Positions 1 to 11,279 are shown, counted from the stretch's first letter. The stretch: DNA of 48,836 bases from Penium margaritaceum (GCA_023375785.1 SZWC01007282.1:38362-87197), one strand, 5' to 3'. The notes: a model not told the origin generated them from the letters alone. Numbers and translations: made by a program.

Positions 1-630
1 CATGTTAGGCTATTTCAATGGAACACCCCTCCATGTGGTCCCATATAACACATGGCCAGCGTTTTCTACCATCGTGGAGATTGTAGAGATTTAGTGCTTG
101 CAAGTCTAGCCTTGCAAAAGCCTCGCGTGGCATCGCTTAGGCAATACCCCACAGTCTTCATGTAGACTGGAGTAGTGGGAGAGTCTATGTCTGTGTCAAT
201 GGCAGAAGACAACATTTACCTCTGATTGAGTAATCCACGATGTAGCGATGGCTACATGATGGTGTAGAGGGGTGAGCAGCACAAGAAGTTTAAGTATTCA
301 TGAAGTGTCGCACATAGCAAAGATTGCTGGATGTGGCCAGACGACGACTGCAATGCACAACAAAAGTGTAGTTTGTCCTTGTACAAAAAGTATGAAGTAG
401 AAAAAATCACAGCAGCAGAAGCGACAATGCGGACACCATCAACCTCAACATCTGACAAGCTCACAACTGCACCAGAAAAAAATGCATCCCTCATCAAGGA
501 GTTTAAGGGGGGATTTCCGACGAACCGCCTTGATACTTACCCAAAAATGAGACATTGATCACTAGATAGACCTGAAGATGCATTGCAGGTTGAAGGTCAA
601 GGGGGGCTGTCAGATGAGAGACCACTAGCT

Positions 631-1440
631 GAGCGAACTCAAGAGGTAGCTCGGTGAGATGGTAGGTGAAGGATTCATTATGTCATCCACGTCACCTTAC
701 GTTGCACCTGTACGTTATGTAAATAAAACAATCCTACAAAACGAGGATGTGCGTGTATTACCAGGATTTTTATGACATCACCGTTAAGAACCGCTATCCC
801 ATTCTACGATTAGACATAATTCTTAACCACCTCCGAGGAACAAGAGTTTTCACACGACCAGCCTATGCAGCGACTATCATTAGATCCGCGTATCTCCACG
901 AGTTTTACAATGGACACGTACACATGGGGTTCATGATGATGCCGCCTTGACCTACAAATGTTGCAACGTAGATGGTGGCGATTAAAAAAAACTTGTTTCT
1001 GCCTATACCACGATGACTTCATCGTCATATATCTCAACGACATCGTGGTGTAGAGCCGTGACCAAGTGGAGCACAATGGAAAACTCTGAAAGGTTCATAG
1101 ATTTTTACAACGAGAGAAGTTTAGACTGTTGGAATGTGACCTTGACCACCTTAGACTGGTGGACGGATCACCAAGGACTCAGAGAAAGTGGAGGCGGTCG
1201 TTGATTAGCCAACGCCAATTAATGTCCAAAATGTATACTTGTTTTTAGGCTTCCACAAATACTTCCATCAACTTGTGAAAAACTATCCTCAAGTGTGAGC
1301 GCCTTTCTTTCACCTCACTCAAAACGCCACTGCGTGGAATTGGAGGGATAACGAACAAGAAACATTCGAACCTTTACAAAATGCTCCTATAAGCTGGATA
1401 GTGCTACCCACACTAATTACGGCTTTGGGCTTCCTTGAAC
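631..1440 (+). pseudogene. Ty3/gypsy reverse transcriptase remnant (G1)
   Basis: Translating across stops and frameshifts gives ordered RT landmarks. At about 640-710 there is a segment like ELKxxLGEMVGEGFI and the following STSPY. At about 765-815 comes DITVKNRYPILRLD. At about 1005-1055 comes FIVIYLNDIVV, which matches the YLDD catalytic box but with the first Asp changed to Asn. The thumb region follows, with an LGFHKYFHQLVKNY-like stretch at about 1240-1290. No single frame is open through the domain. A second catalytic-site change cannot be judged because the region is degraded. Confidence 0.75.
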
Positions 1441-2140
1441 ATGTGATATGACTGGGAATTTAGAATCTCCAGAGAATTCCTTGCAAGAACGAGTTAGGAT
1501 TAGGATCGATCCATCGTGAATTGAGGGGGTTACGCCCTGCCAAATGTTGGACCGGCCGATGGAAAACGTATGACGGGTTTTCATTCTCAAACACCATGGT
1601 TCAGCCCTACAAAAATGCAACGAGGCTGAAGCGTGCCTAGGGACATGGATAGTCAATTAATAAAGGATCATTGAGGGCCAATAATGCTTTGGAATGGCGT
1701 CATGAAGTGTTATTGCCATGAATGGCGTCTCAGGCGGCTGTCAACACCGCTAGTGGTGTTGCCTACAGCGAATTACAGTGGGTCACGGAAATGGCCATAT
1801 CTCGGCCGTTCCTCCACAAAATGATGCTATTCTTGATGCGTTAGAAAGCTGGTGGGATATACCACATGGTTCTGATGCAATGGAATTTATTACTGGCCCA
1901 TACACAGCCATGCACGGCTTGGCAAACTCGAGTCGCCTAGGATATGTCATTATGTACATATATTTTTGTATGTTCACACCTGAATAACAAGTACAGTCTA
2001 CTCCTACTTTGCCACACATCATCCAAGACGATCCTTTACTTCCATCTACATCAAAATGTATGCACTGGCCTTCCTATGGACGCCTTTGCCACCGTTTGTC
2101 ACTTGCATCCTCCGGTCGAGGCTAGCACATCGTACCCGGT
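1441..2140. other. Unassigned segment inside G1
   Basis: About 700 bases separate the RT remnant from the RNase H remnant. I recognise no gypsy motif or gene here. In intact relatives this interval is much shorter, so it may be an old insertion or badly decayed pol sequence. Confidence 0.4.
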
Positions 2141-2695
2141 TTACACCTCAAATCTCAACACCAACCGTATGATTGGCAGATCCAACGATGAAATACATCA
2201 TATCCCCTGGTGTATTTGATAAAGTATTTGGAGTCCGTCTTTTATAAAATAATGGCAGTGGAGAACAATCCGTCGCAGACATGTCACGAAAACTTTGTGA
2301 GCTCGTACTAAACTGTGCAACACGAGAGAAATACATTCTTGTGGTCATGCATGCATCCATTACATGCTGATGATATTAAGAAGAAGAGATAAGAAAGTAT
2401 CTTGTCAGTGGAGACCCATACCTTGCGAGGTAACTTGTGAATAGATACAAGGAGTTCTGGGGGTATGACAAAACTGAGTTTTATTTCGTTGACAATTATC
2501 GGCAAGGTCGATGCACTCATCATGTCATCGTACTACCAAGTGATGAACTATAAATGTGTTGCTAGAGGAGCACCATGACAATAGTCCAGGTGAACACTTC
2601 GGCAAAGAAAAGGTGCTCAAGATGTTGGCATAATACTATTGGTGAGACCGTACAAAGATGTATCACCTTTTTGTAGATCATGCCACACCTGTTAG
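2141..2695 (+). pseudogene. Ty3/gypsy RNase H and integrase N-terminus remnant (G1)
   Basis: The RNase H part (about 2155-2365) reads GSGEQSVADMSRKLCELVLN followed by a match to the conserved THEKE-LAVVHA segment (here TREKYILVVMHA). The integrase part (about 2500-2695) carries a relic of the HHCC-adjacent stretch: PGEHFGKEKVLKMLA then YYW, corresponding to the GHFG..KT...L..YYW segment of gypsy integrases. Stops interrupt both. The same order is seen in G2 at 8860-9600. Confidence 0.65.
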
Positions 2696-2758
2696 CGCCC
2701 AAACTCCCGTAGCATGAGGCCATGATTACTACTACAACCACTCCTTATTTTGTTGGAG

Positions 2759-2919
2759 TGTAACGGATTCGATGGAATCCTTGACCGACTAGGCCAAAAC
2801 CGCGGTGCTTGAGGGTCTCCGACCCTCAAGCCATCCCGTCCAACCGCCCACAGTCCCAGGTGACCCCGCCCGAGCCACGTGGCTCCTTCGACCGGTCGGC
2901 GTGGCACTGCCACGCTACA
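2759..2919 (-). repeat. TRIM 3' LTR (161 bp)
   Basis: Plus-strand left copy; it starts TGTAACGG and ends CGCTACA. The purine tract of the core, CTCCCCCCC on the + strand, abuts it at 2920. Confidence 0.85.
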
Positions 2920-2989
2920 CTCCCCCCCACTAGGAGTGAGAGCCGCCTCGGCATCTCCGGTAATCCCAACGTGGGATTCGGGCCCTGGA

Positions 2990-3002
2990 GCTCTGATACC
3001 AA
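2990..3002 (-). other. TRIM primer-binding site (initiator tRNA-Met)
   Basis: The minus-strand sequence TTGGTATCAGAGC lies immediately next to the LTR ending at 3003. It contains the 12-base TGGTATCAGAGC complement of the initiator tRNA-Met 3' end used by many plant retroelements, including the copia element at 42187. Confidence 0.85.
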
Positions 3003-3163
3003 TGTAACGGATTCGACGCAATCCTTGACCGACTAGGCCAAAACCGCGGTGCTTGAGGGTCTCCGACCCTCAAGCCATCCCGTCCAACCGCCCACAGTCC
3101 CAGGTGACCCCGCCCGAGCCACGTGGCTCCTTCGACCGGTCGGCGTGGCACTGCCACGCTACA
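3003..3163 (-). repeat. TRIM 5' LTR (161 bp)
   Basis: Plus-strand right copy. It matches 2759-2919 except for about two bases near its start (GACGC against GATGG). Such similarity suggests recent insertion compared with the heavily decayed G1 host element. Confidence 0.85.
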
Positions 3164-3199
3164 AGATTGAACAAGAGAAAACCCCAATCATCGTTCGAC

Positions 3200-3450
3200 T
3201 TTGCCTCCCCAACAGCACGACAATCCATCCCGTTTTCCTCATCGTCAAGCTCAAGTACTATGGTTACCCTAACACGAGATACCTCGACAAGATTTTCATC
3301 CCTCTGCCTCCCATTCACGTGGACGGGGACATGGATTACGTCATCGAGGGCATCCTCGAAGATTGGCGCCATGGAAAAATGACCGAGCATATGGCGAAGA
3401 GGCGCGGATACGACGTTACGCACAATAGCTGGGAGCACTGCGACATTTGA
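3200..3450 (+). pseudogene. Integrase C-terminus and chromodomain remnant (G1)
   Basis: The segment TTIHPVF then VKLKYY matches the IHPVFHVS.LK.Y end of chromoviral integrases. The chromodomain follows, from DGDMDYVIEGILEDWRHGKM to SWEHCDI. The hallmark Y-L-I/V-K-W is degraded to HMAKR, so one aromatic-cage Trp is lost; the later W (SWEH) is kept. Chromodomains of this kind steer integration towards modified histones. An in-frame stop follows CDI. A second, nearly identical copy at 3571-3761 is attributed to the assembly gap at 3570. Confidence 0.75.
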
Positions 3451-3880
3451 TCGATGGCTCCTACAAGCTTCACCGGCCTACATCAACTCACGTGCCAGGA
3501 CGATGCACCCTAAACAGGAGGGGAGTTGTTATGTCCAGATGTGCACGGGTCATTGGACGCGGCAAGTGGNATGCTTACCCTAACACGGGATACCTCGCCA
3601 AGATTTTCATCCCTCTGCCTCCCATTCACGCGGACGGGGACATGGATTACGTCATCGAGGGCATCCTCGAAGATTGGCGCCATGGAAAAATGACCGAGCA
3701 TATGGCGAAGAGGCGCGGATACGACGTTACGCACAATAGCTGGGAGCACTGCGACATTTGATCGATGGCTCCTACAAGCTTCACCGGCCTACATCAACTC
3801 ACGTGCCAGGACGATGCACCCTAAACAGGAGGGGAGTTGTTATGTCCAGATGTGCACGGGTCATTGGACGCGGCAAGTGG
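3260..3880. other. Assembly junction with duplicated contig ends
   Basis: 3260-3569 (310 bp) and 3571-3880 (310 bp) are collinear, with about four substitutions, on either side of a single n at 3570. The left copy ends exactly where the right copy continues into unique LTR sequence. This is best explained by two overlapping contigs placed end to end. The left copy also contains the first 43 bases of the 3' LTR (3527-3569). Confidence 0.85.
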
Positions 3881-4413
3881 ACAATCTTGTCATTTCGGCT
3901 ACGGCTCACCGTGCATTGATCTCAGGAATTCTAGCCCCTGGCACTAACTTACATGCCATAAAAAAAAACCTCGGGAATTTACGCCCACCGGCCAAGGGAA
4001 TTTGACCACCTACTCCGGCTCTCGGTATTATGCTCCCAAAGTTCCTGACACATTTGACCACTTACAAGAAAGGTCGACATAAGTGTCACAAATCGTATCA
4101 ATGTTTATAAATTGTCACGTTGACTTGTGGGTGACGTTGCACATCTTTTCAGCACCTCGATATTATTGGAACCCCCGGACTTCTAGATGAAGTCTCTTAA
4201 ATTAACCTCTCGTGACACGACGTCGCATACGTCGCTTGACGCGAGCGTCCAAATCTCAAGATATGCCTCATTTTGTTCCTCCTTGCTGTATACATGTGTT
4301 TGACACATCTAAAACTTACTGCTTAGCACAGCTTATTCATTTGTTCCAAATCCTTGAATTATTTGTTGCTCCCTTTCTCGATATCGTGAACCATTCAAGT
4401 TTTGCTAAGCACA
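3838..4413 (+). repeat. 3' LTR of G1
   Basis: It begins TGTTATGTCC directly after a purine tract (AAACAGGAGGGGAGT, 3823-3837). It aligns throughout with the G2 LTRs, for example the TGTGC/GTACA..GGTCATTGGAC start and the CTCG...GTGAACCA...TTGCT end. The terminal TAACA has decayed. Its length, about 576 bp, fits the 553-564 bp of the G2 LTRs. Confidence 0.7.
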
Positions 4414-5217
4414 ATTGTGGTCTCTGGTTGTTGAAATGATCTAAACTAACTTATTATTATATGGATACAGCTTACTCAAAACCATTCAAATCTTAATAAA
4501 TCCACATCTCCACACAAGAGATGTAGGGTATTCGGATGCTTGGCTTCTAAATAATCCGACAGCTTTCTTGGGATCATTAAGCATGAATAACTTAAGCGGA
4601 CAAGAGGTCAAATGTTCGTGCGATAAATTGACGGAGGGGCCCGGTTTCTTACCTTGCCCCAATGCAAGAACCCGCACCAACGGATCCATCAACACCGCAG
4701 CCCGTGTTCGAGTGGCGATGGACTAGAGGGCCCGTGGGCTCCCGGCGCGATTTGAGATAGCCGGCCTCGTATCGGCCTGGTTATTGCTTGTGACTGGCCG
4801 CAAGCAAAACTAGTGGAAACGAAAGTGTGGCAACTTCTTAAAATGCTACATTGTGCACAACGAGAGAATAGCAGGAGCATCTTTCGGACCTATTGTATTG
4901 ATGCAATTTACATTTTTCAGCATGTTATTGGGAACTATGAATAGCAAATTTGACGAGGTTTATCAAGGTCTTTGCTATCCAGAGATGGTCACGGGCGATC
5001 TTTGGCTAGTGGCATTGCTGAATCGATCCATTCACTGACTTCAAACTGCCGGTGGACTCTGTGGTTTCCGACATTCACCGACTATGCCCACTAGTTGGTC
5101 AGATTGGCCGGCATGGCCCCATGGTTGGTTGGCTATCAAAACGGGAATATTTATCGAATCGCACGTGTAATCAAGGCTCTGAGGTCGAACTACCCATATT
5201 TGTGTTCATATCCCAAG
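4414..5217. other. Unassigned spacer between G1 and G2
   Basis: I see no gene, tRNA or element signature in these 800 bases. Short open frames exist on both strands, but none resembles a known protein. Confidence 0.4.
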
Positions 5218-5781
5218 GGTTACGTCCCGGACGTACACGAGTCCATGAAATTTGCGATCTGGCATTCTTGTAGTTACATTCACGGGCCACCGCGCATTGA
5301 CCTCCAGATTTGTGTGCCGTCCGGCCAAAAGCTACTTGGCTGGACGGCACAAGGTATTTTTGGCCAACTGCGCCGACCTTTGGTGTTCTGTCATTGAAGT
5401 TTTTGACAATTTGATGATACTCCGTAAAGTTCAATAGAAGTGTCGTGAACTATATTGGTATCTTTATATTTTTTTGATCAACTTCCCGACAGCGCCAGAC
5501 TTTTATGAAGGCGCGTCTTGATGTTCACGACTGCCTCCGACTTCTCGATGGAGCTTCTCGAAGCAAAAACTCACGGCCTTGACTCACACGCATCGCTCAG
5601 ACAGAGAGCTGATGAAAGAACATATGCCTCATTCTCATTCTCGGACTTATATGTACGTGCTTGACTCATTTGACACTTTTCATCAAAGTGCGCTTGGTGG
5701 TGAGTACAAATGATCCATTTGTTCGAAATCCTCAAATTGTCTTTTGTCCTGCACCTCGTCTCTGTGAACCACGGCGTAACA
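5218..5781 (+). repeat. 5' LTR of G2
   Basis: It aligns with 10727-11279 along its length. The start has mutated from TGTTACG to GGTTACG; the end keeps TAACA. Substitutions and small indels are frequent, so the insertion is old. Confidence 0.8.
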
Positions 5782-5783
5782 CT

Positions 5784-5794
5784 TGGTATCAGGG
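5784..5794 (+). other. Primer-binding site of G2
   Basis: TGGTATCAGGG lies two bases after the LTR end. It matches the TGGTATCAGAGC initiator tRNA-Met site with one change in the part shown. The same spacing of two bases (CT/AG) is seen in G3. Confidence 0.75.
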
Positions 5795-5989
5795 TCCAAC
5801 AACATTGGAGGGGCAGCTGGTGCATTAACTAGTAGGCAACAACCTTACACGAGTCGCCAGCGCATCTCTATTTTTCAGAAGATCACAGGCTCTGTGATGA
5901 CAATAGTGAACAGACCGAGCGCAACCGGTGATGTCTTACAGTCCCTGGCGAGTACTCCAGCAATGGAGGATCAGTAGAGCATGAGGATC

Positions 5990-6960
5990 AATGCACTCCA
6001 CATAAACTAGATGGCATTGGTAACCCTCACGACAAATGCCACATTCACAAACCCAACGGCCAACCCGGTGACAGACCCCTCAGGCTCGGCAAATTCTTCG
6101 CCTCTACCGCTACCTATGGATATGACATTTGGCACAGTAGGAGGCGCTGGACGACGAGCGTGAATCAATAAATACCTATGCCACTGGAATTCAAGAGCCT
6201 CAACACCCATGTGCACGAACAACTCAACATGGCAATGGAGGAACTTCAGGTCTCTCGTGCACAAGAAACAGTGCTCACCAAGTGAACTGTACCTCTTGAG
6301 TGAATCACATATTTTACCGGCACTTCCTGAGCCTGTCAATCCCGCAGACAAGAAGGGACCAATGGGAAGGATGTGGCTAACGAGTTTGGAGGTGTACGTT
6401 GCTGATATTGGGGTAATGTTTTTGAAAGTTGACCTTGTGGTCTTGTTTTTGCGTGGCATGGCTTTTGGTCGGCGGTCTGGTCTAAAAACCATCCAGCGGC
6501 ACCAAGAGACTGGCAGAGCCAGATCAACAGCTCACGCGACTTCTCTCACATTGTCGACCGCAAGTGTACTATCTCTCGAGTAGATTAATCCAACATGGCA
6601 CGAATCTGTCACGCCATCAAAAACGAAGGGCGACTATGCTCCTGCTACTCTCACTCGTCTTAGGAAGGTGAACAAGGAGTCTGACGCATGGTTGAGACTC
6701 CGACTACGTCAGCAGTCCAACGTGAGTAAGTACACTTGGCTTTCTTGCAGAATCATCACTGACAGTGACCTTGCCCCAGATGAACTGTGTTTCCATTACA
6801 AGAATGGCCTAAAGCAGGATACTCAATGAGCAATTGCCGTTTTTAAAGTCCAAGATGACCCTTTGCAAATGATCGCAGTGGTCAAATGCATCAACACCGC
6901 CGACTATGACACACACATGCGTGAATCCAAGGACTGGTGATCCCAAGGCCACAATTCTCA
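5990..6960 (+). pseudogene. Gag remnant (G2)
   Basis: The + strand holds pieces of a retrotransposon Gag. About 6360-6500 gives VANEFGGV (matching WLTSLEVYV in another frame) and FLRGMAF, which correspond to the WLTSLEVYV..LLRGTALSWW core of G3 Gag (15972-16247 on the - strand). About 6710-6830 matches the later QQSNVSKYT...FHYKNGLK region. Several stops interrupt it. Gag would form the cytoplasmic virus-like particle. Confidence 0.6.
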
Positions 6961-7029
6961 CCATGGCGGAGGAAAGTCGTAATTGATGGGAACCTCGTCT
7001 CTAATAGAGATTGACGCTGTCGATTAAGG

Positions 7030-7590
7030 CAATCAGCGACTGAAGTGGACTTGCGAGAAACCGGGTCATATCTCTCTTGAGTCTAAAAACTGACACTGAT
7101 AAACCAAAAAGTGGGGGAAATTTGCAGAAAAAGGATTGAGGAGTGGGAAACAATAAAGGGGAGGAGAAGACTACGAGGCTCCAATCCGGTCAAAAAACGC
7201 TGCACCGTCTGATTGTCCACATGAACGGCTCGCATCACCACATATGAGGGGTCTCGATATCACAAAGTTTGACGAAGGGTACGAGGATGACCAGCTGTCA
7301 ATACTGCTAGGGGTACGGCCGAGGGGTTGTAAGAGTCACATAATGGTTCGTCACTACTGGATGGAGGACCTTCTCATAGCTTTGTCAGCAACGTCATGGT
7401 TCGGAAGCTATGCTTGCAGACGAAACCAAGGTTGTATGGAGAAAAACCCGTTGATGGAAGGCTGTAGATCCATCAAAATTAGAATCCACTTCGATTGCAA
7501 ATTAGAGATCAGCATGCCGTAACGGTCCAGACTACTTGTCCAATGAGCGCCCATAAAAACATTCTCGGGTGAGATTTCCTCTTCAAACAC
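7030..7590 (+). pseudogene. Zinc knuckle and aspartic protease remnant (G2)
   Basis: Around 7045-7085 a relic CEKPGHISLES is what remains of a CCHC knuckle; the first Cys is gone. At about 7355-7585 a gypsy-type protease is recognisable from GGPSHSFVSNVMVRKLCL and a later LQIRDQHAVT-like stretch, ending near HKNILG. The catalytic Asp-Ser-Gly appears as DGGPS, so the active-site Ser is lost. The frame is broken between these parts. Confidence 0.55.
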
Positions 7591-7869
7591 AGTAAGTAGG
7601 TAGAATGAAGCAATGGGTTGGATTATAATAACGTTTCAGGCACAAGAGGACACTTGGCTCTGGTCGAGCGACCCACGATGCAACGGCAGTTACGATAAGC
7701 ATGAGGGGTGGAAGCAATAGAGGAGGTTATGACATACACAGTACACCAACAGAAATCCCAAGATGTGGCCAAGCGGTACACGAAGTACGGAGCTCAAGTG
7801 TGGATAATCCGTGTGGAAGTAGGGAAAGCATAATAAGTAGGAACTACCAAGGCGATGGTCACGGCCTTG

Positions 7870-8650
7870 GCACTATAAACGTTTGGAGAAGTACCGGAGT
7901 TTGCGACATTCGTCGAGGAGATTGAAGGGATTTTTTTCGACGAACTTCTAGAGGGCTACATCTAGAGCGGAACATCAACTGTCAGAAAGACCATAAGGCC
8001 GTCAGCAAACCCATAGTGAAGGGGACCCATCGTATGAGCGAGCACGAACAAACCAAACTCAAGAAGCAGGTGGACAAAACGACCCAAGAAGCAGGTGGAC
8101 AAAATGGTCGGCCAGGGGTTCATCTGACCCTCCATGTAACACCGCATCCATAATTTCTGTGAAAAAAACACGGGAAATGCGGACTACCAAGCATTGAAAG
8201 ACATCACCATCAAGAACCGCTATCATCTTCCACAAGAAGATAACCTTTTTTGACCAACTCCATGGAACCCAAAATTCCAGCAAAATGTACATACGTAACA
8301 ACATTCATCGAATCTGTGTTTGTGGTAAGGACGTGATTCAGGTGGCATTCTGTACTGGATATGGGCACTTTGAGCTCACAATCATGCCGTTTGGACTTAC
8401 AAATGCCCCCAAAACATTGATGACAATGATGAATGTATTTTACCCGCACCTTGATGAAATTTCCATCGTGTAAGTCGACGACCTCTTGGTATACTGCTGC
8501 ATCTGAGGGAGCACAATTGACATATTTGAAAAGTTATGGGAGTTCTACAAAAGAGAAAATTATCAAAAACCTCTCAAATTGTGACTTCGGTCACCGTTCG
8601 ATCGAGTTCTTGGGCCACATCATTGGCGGCGGACGAATCACCATGGACTA
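7870..8650 (+). pseudogene. Protease-RT linker and reverse transcriptase remnant (G2)
   Basis: The linker VPEFATFVEEIEGIFFDELL lies at about 7890-7955. RT motifs follow across frames: KQVDKMVGQGFI (about 8085-8125), YQALKDITIKNRYHLPQED (about 8185-8240), GHFELTIMPFGLTNAPKT (about 8360-8415), VDDLLVY in the catalytic box (about 8472-8495), and FGHRSIEFLGHIIGGG (about 8585-8635). Stops and frameshifts break the domain at least four times. Confidence 0.75.
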
Positions 8651-8859
8651 AAAAACGTGGAGGCAGTTGCTGATTGGCCGGCGCCCGCGGATGTTTTCGA
8701 CATCCGAGTATTTTTGGGCTTCTACAACTATTATTTTCAACACATAAAGGATGACGCTTGACTGACAGAGATTCCCTTTGATCTCACTAAAAAATCACCA
8801 AGTGGAATCAGGGGGATAGAAAAAAATAAACATTTAATTGTTTAGGAAACGCTCTGACC

Positions 8860-9260
8860 TTGACGCCAACCTTATGATTGGCGGATCAAACAGTGGAATG
8901 CATCATGACCACTGAGGCGTTTGATTGAGCCACTGAAACTGTTCTTGTCCACGATGGTGGAGAATAACCGGTCGCATACATGTCGCGTAAACAATGTGAG
9001 CTGGAACTCAATTAGGTTGTACATGAGAAACAAATGCTCGCAGTCATGCACATATCCAAGGAATGGCAGTGCGGCTTGGAATGCTCATGGTGCATCGTCC
9101 CCATTGACCATTGCGCGTTGGAATATCTCAATACTTGACGAAATCCGAGCCATTGACAAAATCGATGGGTGGAGTTCCTTGAGTCCAACTTCGATGTCAA
9201 GTACCAGTCTCGTAAAAGTAGTCTTGGAGTCTACGAGTCGGTGGCTAGCTTTTATGGCCA
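8860..9260 (+). pseudogene. RNase H remnant (G2)
   Basis: ETVLVHDGGE then PVAYMSRKQCELELN and VVHEKQMLAVMHISKEW match gypsy RNase H, followed by a strand corresponding to LEYL..Q..L..RQ.RW.EFL (here RWVEFLESNFDVKYQSRKSS at 9160-9220). Internal stops are present. It lies directly after the RT, as expected for gypsy pol. Confidence 0.7.
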
Positions 9261-9389
9261 AGATCAATACGTTGCCCATCGAATGAGACCCATACCTTGC
9301 GATACTATTCACAAAAGGTTACGAGGAGTTTGGCAGGTACGAGGACACCAATTTCTCATTCCACTACCCGTACTAGCAACGACAGTTGA

Positions 9390-10330
9390 CTCGCCAAGTT
9401 GTCGCGCCAACGAACAAGGAGTTGCAAAGAACTTTGGTGGAGAAATTCCACGATAGAGGTCCACGTGGATAATTTGGCAAGGACAAAACACTCATGAAGC
9501 TGGCGAAGTACTATTGGTGAAACAAGATGCAACCGGGCGTGTCAAACTTTTGCAAATAGTGCAATACATATCAAAAACAAAAATCCCGTCACACAAGGCC
9601 ACCTAGTCCACTCCAACCCTTACCCACAAGAGCATGGACTTCGAATGGGACTACCTGCCACCTTCGAGGGGTATGACGCCATCCACGTCATAGTGGACAT
9701 ATATGTAAAAAAAGACTTCATCCCAACAATGACCATCGTCGTCGTTGAAGGAACAGCACAACCGTTCTTGAATCTAATCAAACTGCTATACGGTGTGCCA
9801 CATACCATCCTTGACAGCAAAGACGGTCGCTTCACTGTGCGTCTTTTACGAGTTACAAGAGTTTGATTTGGCTATCAATGACATTCCATCTCCAAACCGA
9901 CGGGCAAACGGACCGGGCAAATCAGTCGCTCGAGCAGCTTCCCTACACATTATGCACACTGGACATCATCGAAGCCAATAAAGCATGGGCATCCAAGCTG
10001 CCTATTGCCAAACTCACATGCAACTCCGTCGTTCCCACCGAAAATGGTAAAGTTCATGTCCAAGTGGTTTATGGTAAAATCCCCGCCACACCAGTCCAAT
10101 CACTGAGTTGGAGCAACATCCCCGTGGTCAACACCCACTACAAAGACTTCACAAGTGTTAGGGAGGAAATGCGAGCAACACTCGCAAAGACTCAGGCGGA
10201 TACAAAGCGAGCGGCCAACCGACATCGCAATGATGATGTGTTTAGTGCTTGTAAACGCGCCCTCCTCAGCTTAACGAACATCAAGTTACGGGGAAAAGGA
10301 TTTGTAAAGATCAACCCTTGATGATTAGGC
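9390..10330 (+). pseudogene. Integrase remnant (G2)
   Basis: The N-terminal zinc region is a relic near 9490-9560 (LMKLAKYYW). The core is seen as GLPATFEGYDAIHVIVDIYV (9645-9704) and FHLQTDGQTDRANQSLEQ (about 9880-9935), the latter containing the QTDGQTER-like block with the catalytic Glu replaced by Asp. The C-terminal part continues to about 10320 with KLTCNSVVPTENGK and VYGKIPATP. The frame from 9863 to 10321 is open for 150 codons, the best-kept part of G2. Confidence 0.75.
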
Positions 10331-10479
10331 CCATTCGTGATCTACGAATGCAAACCATTGCTACTGCCATTGCTTGAGTTTGCCTACCTGTCAGCATGGC
10401 GATCCTCCCTATCTTCCACACCAGAAAACTCAAGCACTACCAGGAGCCCAGTACGAACTTCCCCGATAGAGACATCCTC

Positions 10480-10680
10480 CTCCACCTCATGTACACGTGG
10501 ACGGGGATACAGAGTACATGATTGGAGACATCACTGGACATTGAAGTCATGGAAAAACAACAGAATATCAAGTTGATGACACGGCTACAGTGCCATGCAT
10601 AACAACTGGGATTCATACAACAATATTTGAGATTTCAATCACCTGATCGATGACTGCTACCATTATCACAAGTTCACGTT
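10480..10680 (+). pseudogene. Chromodomain remnant (G2)
   Basis: In one frame PPPPHVHVDGDTEYMIGDIT is followed, after a stop, by HGKTTEYQVDDTATV and later by FNHLIDDCYHYH. This aligns with the G3 chromodomain (11904-12218). The aromatic KW of the second strand is lost. Confidence 0.65.
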
Positions 10681-10726
10681 TACAAATGCGCCGAGATGCC
10701 ATGCCTCAAAGGGCGGGGGGAGGGGG

Positions 10727-11279
10727 TGTTACGCCCATGATGTACATGAGTCCCTAAACTCTGTGATTGGACATTTATGTAACTACATTCATGGCCCACC
10801 GTGTGTCGACCTTCGGAGGCTTACACCGTTTCGCCAAGGGCATCTGGACCAAGTGCCACGACATCCAATGTTCCCTTCTAAAAGTTTTCGACAACTTCGA
10901 CCATCTTCCAAAAAGGTGGATAGATGTGTCGCAAACTATATCGATGTTTTGATGTTATTTGATCGACTTCCCCACGGCGCTAGACTCTTACAAAGAAATG
11001 CCTCGATATTCTCGAAGCCCCTCGACTCCTCGACGGAGCTCCTCGAAGTGGCCACTAACGACATGGCCTCACACGCATTGCTCCTACCGAGTGTCGAGGA
11101 CCCGACATATGCCTCGTTCTTATTCTTGCCATTGTATATATTTGCTTGACTCACTCGACACCTGTCGTTGAAGTACACCTATTATTTATGTTGAAATCTC
11201 CGTTGGTCTAAACTCCTTGAATCTCCTTCTGTCCCGCACCTCGTTCTTGTGCACCACCCACGTTCTGCTCGGTGTAACA
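10727..11279 (+). repeat. 3' LTR of G2
   Basis: It starts TGTTACGCCC right after a G-rich purine tract (10708-10726) and ends GTAACA at 11279, so TGTTA...TAACA termini are preserved. Confidence 0.85.

Larger units (their letters stand above)
2759..3163 (-). mobile_element. TRIM/SMART-like miniature LTR retrotransposon
   Basis: Two direct repeats of 161 bp (2759-2919 and 3003-3163), differing at about two bases, flank an 83-bp core. Read on the - strand, each repeat starts TGTAGCG and ends CGTTACA, giving TG...CA ends with a short inverted repeat. Directly after the upstream LTR comes TTGGTATCAGAGC, a primer-binding site for initiator tRNA-Met. Directly before the downstream LTR is a purine tract (AGTGGGGGGGAG). 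There is no coding capacity. This is the architecture of terminal-repeat retrotransposons in miniature, which depend on enzymes from other elements. I see no clear 5-bp target-site duplication (TGGAG left, AGATT right). Confidence 0.85.
1..4413 (+). mobile_element. Decayed Ty3/gypsy chromovirus G1 (3' portion)
   Basis: Fragments of a gypsy polyprotein appear in the expected order on the + strand: a protease-RT linker (about 460-560), reverse transcriptase, RNase H, integrase N-terminus and chromodomain, then a purine tract and a 3' LTR. No 5' LTR or gag is seen, so the element is truncated or starts outside the window. The integrase catalytic core is missing around the TRIM insertion at 2759-3163, and no conserved integrase core motif was found. 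Many stops show it is long dead. Its LTR is clearly related to those of G2 (5218-11279). Confidence 0.75.
5218..11279 (+). mobile_element. Decayed full-length Ty3/gypsy chromovirus G2
   Basis: A 6.06-kb element bounded by LTRs of 564 bp (5218-5781) and 553 bp (10727-11279). It has a primer-binding site at 5784, a purine tract at 10708-10726, and in order gag, zinc knuckle, protease, RT, RNase H, integrase and chromodomain. That is the chromovirus order. Every domain is broken by stops or frameshifts, so it is not autonomous. No target-site duplication is visible (CCAAG before, CTTAG after). It belongs to the same broad family as G1 and G3. Confidence 0.85.
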
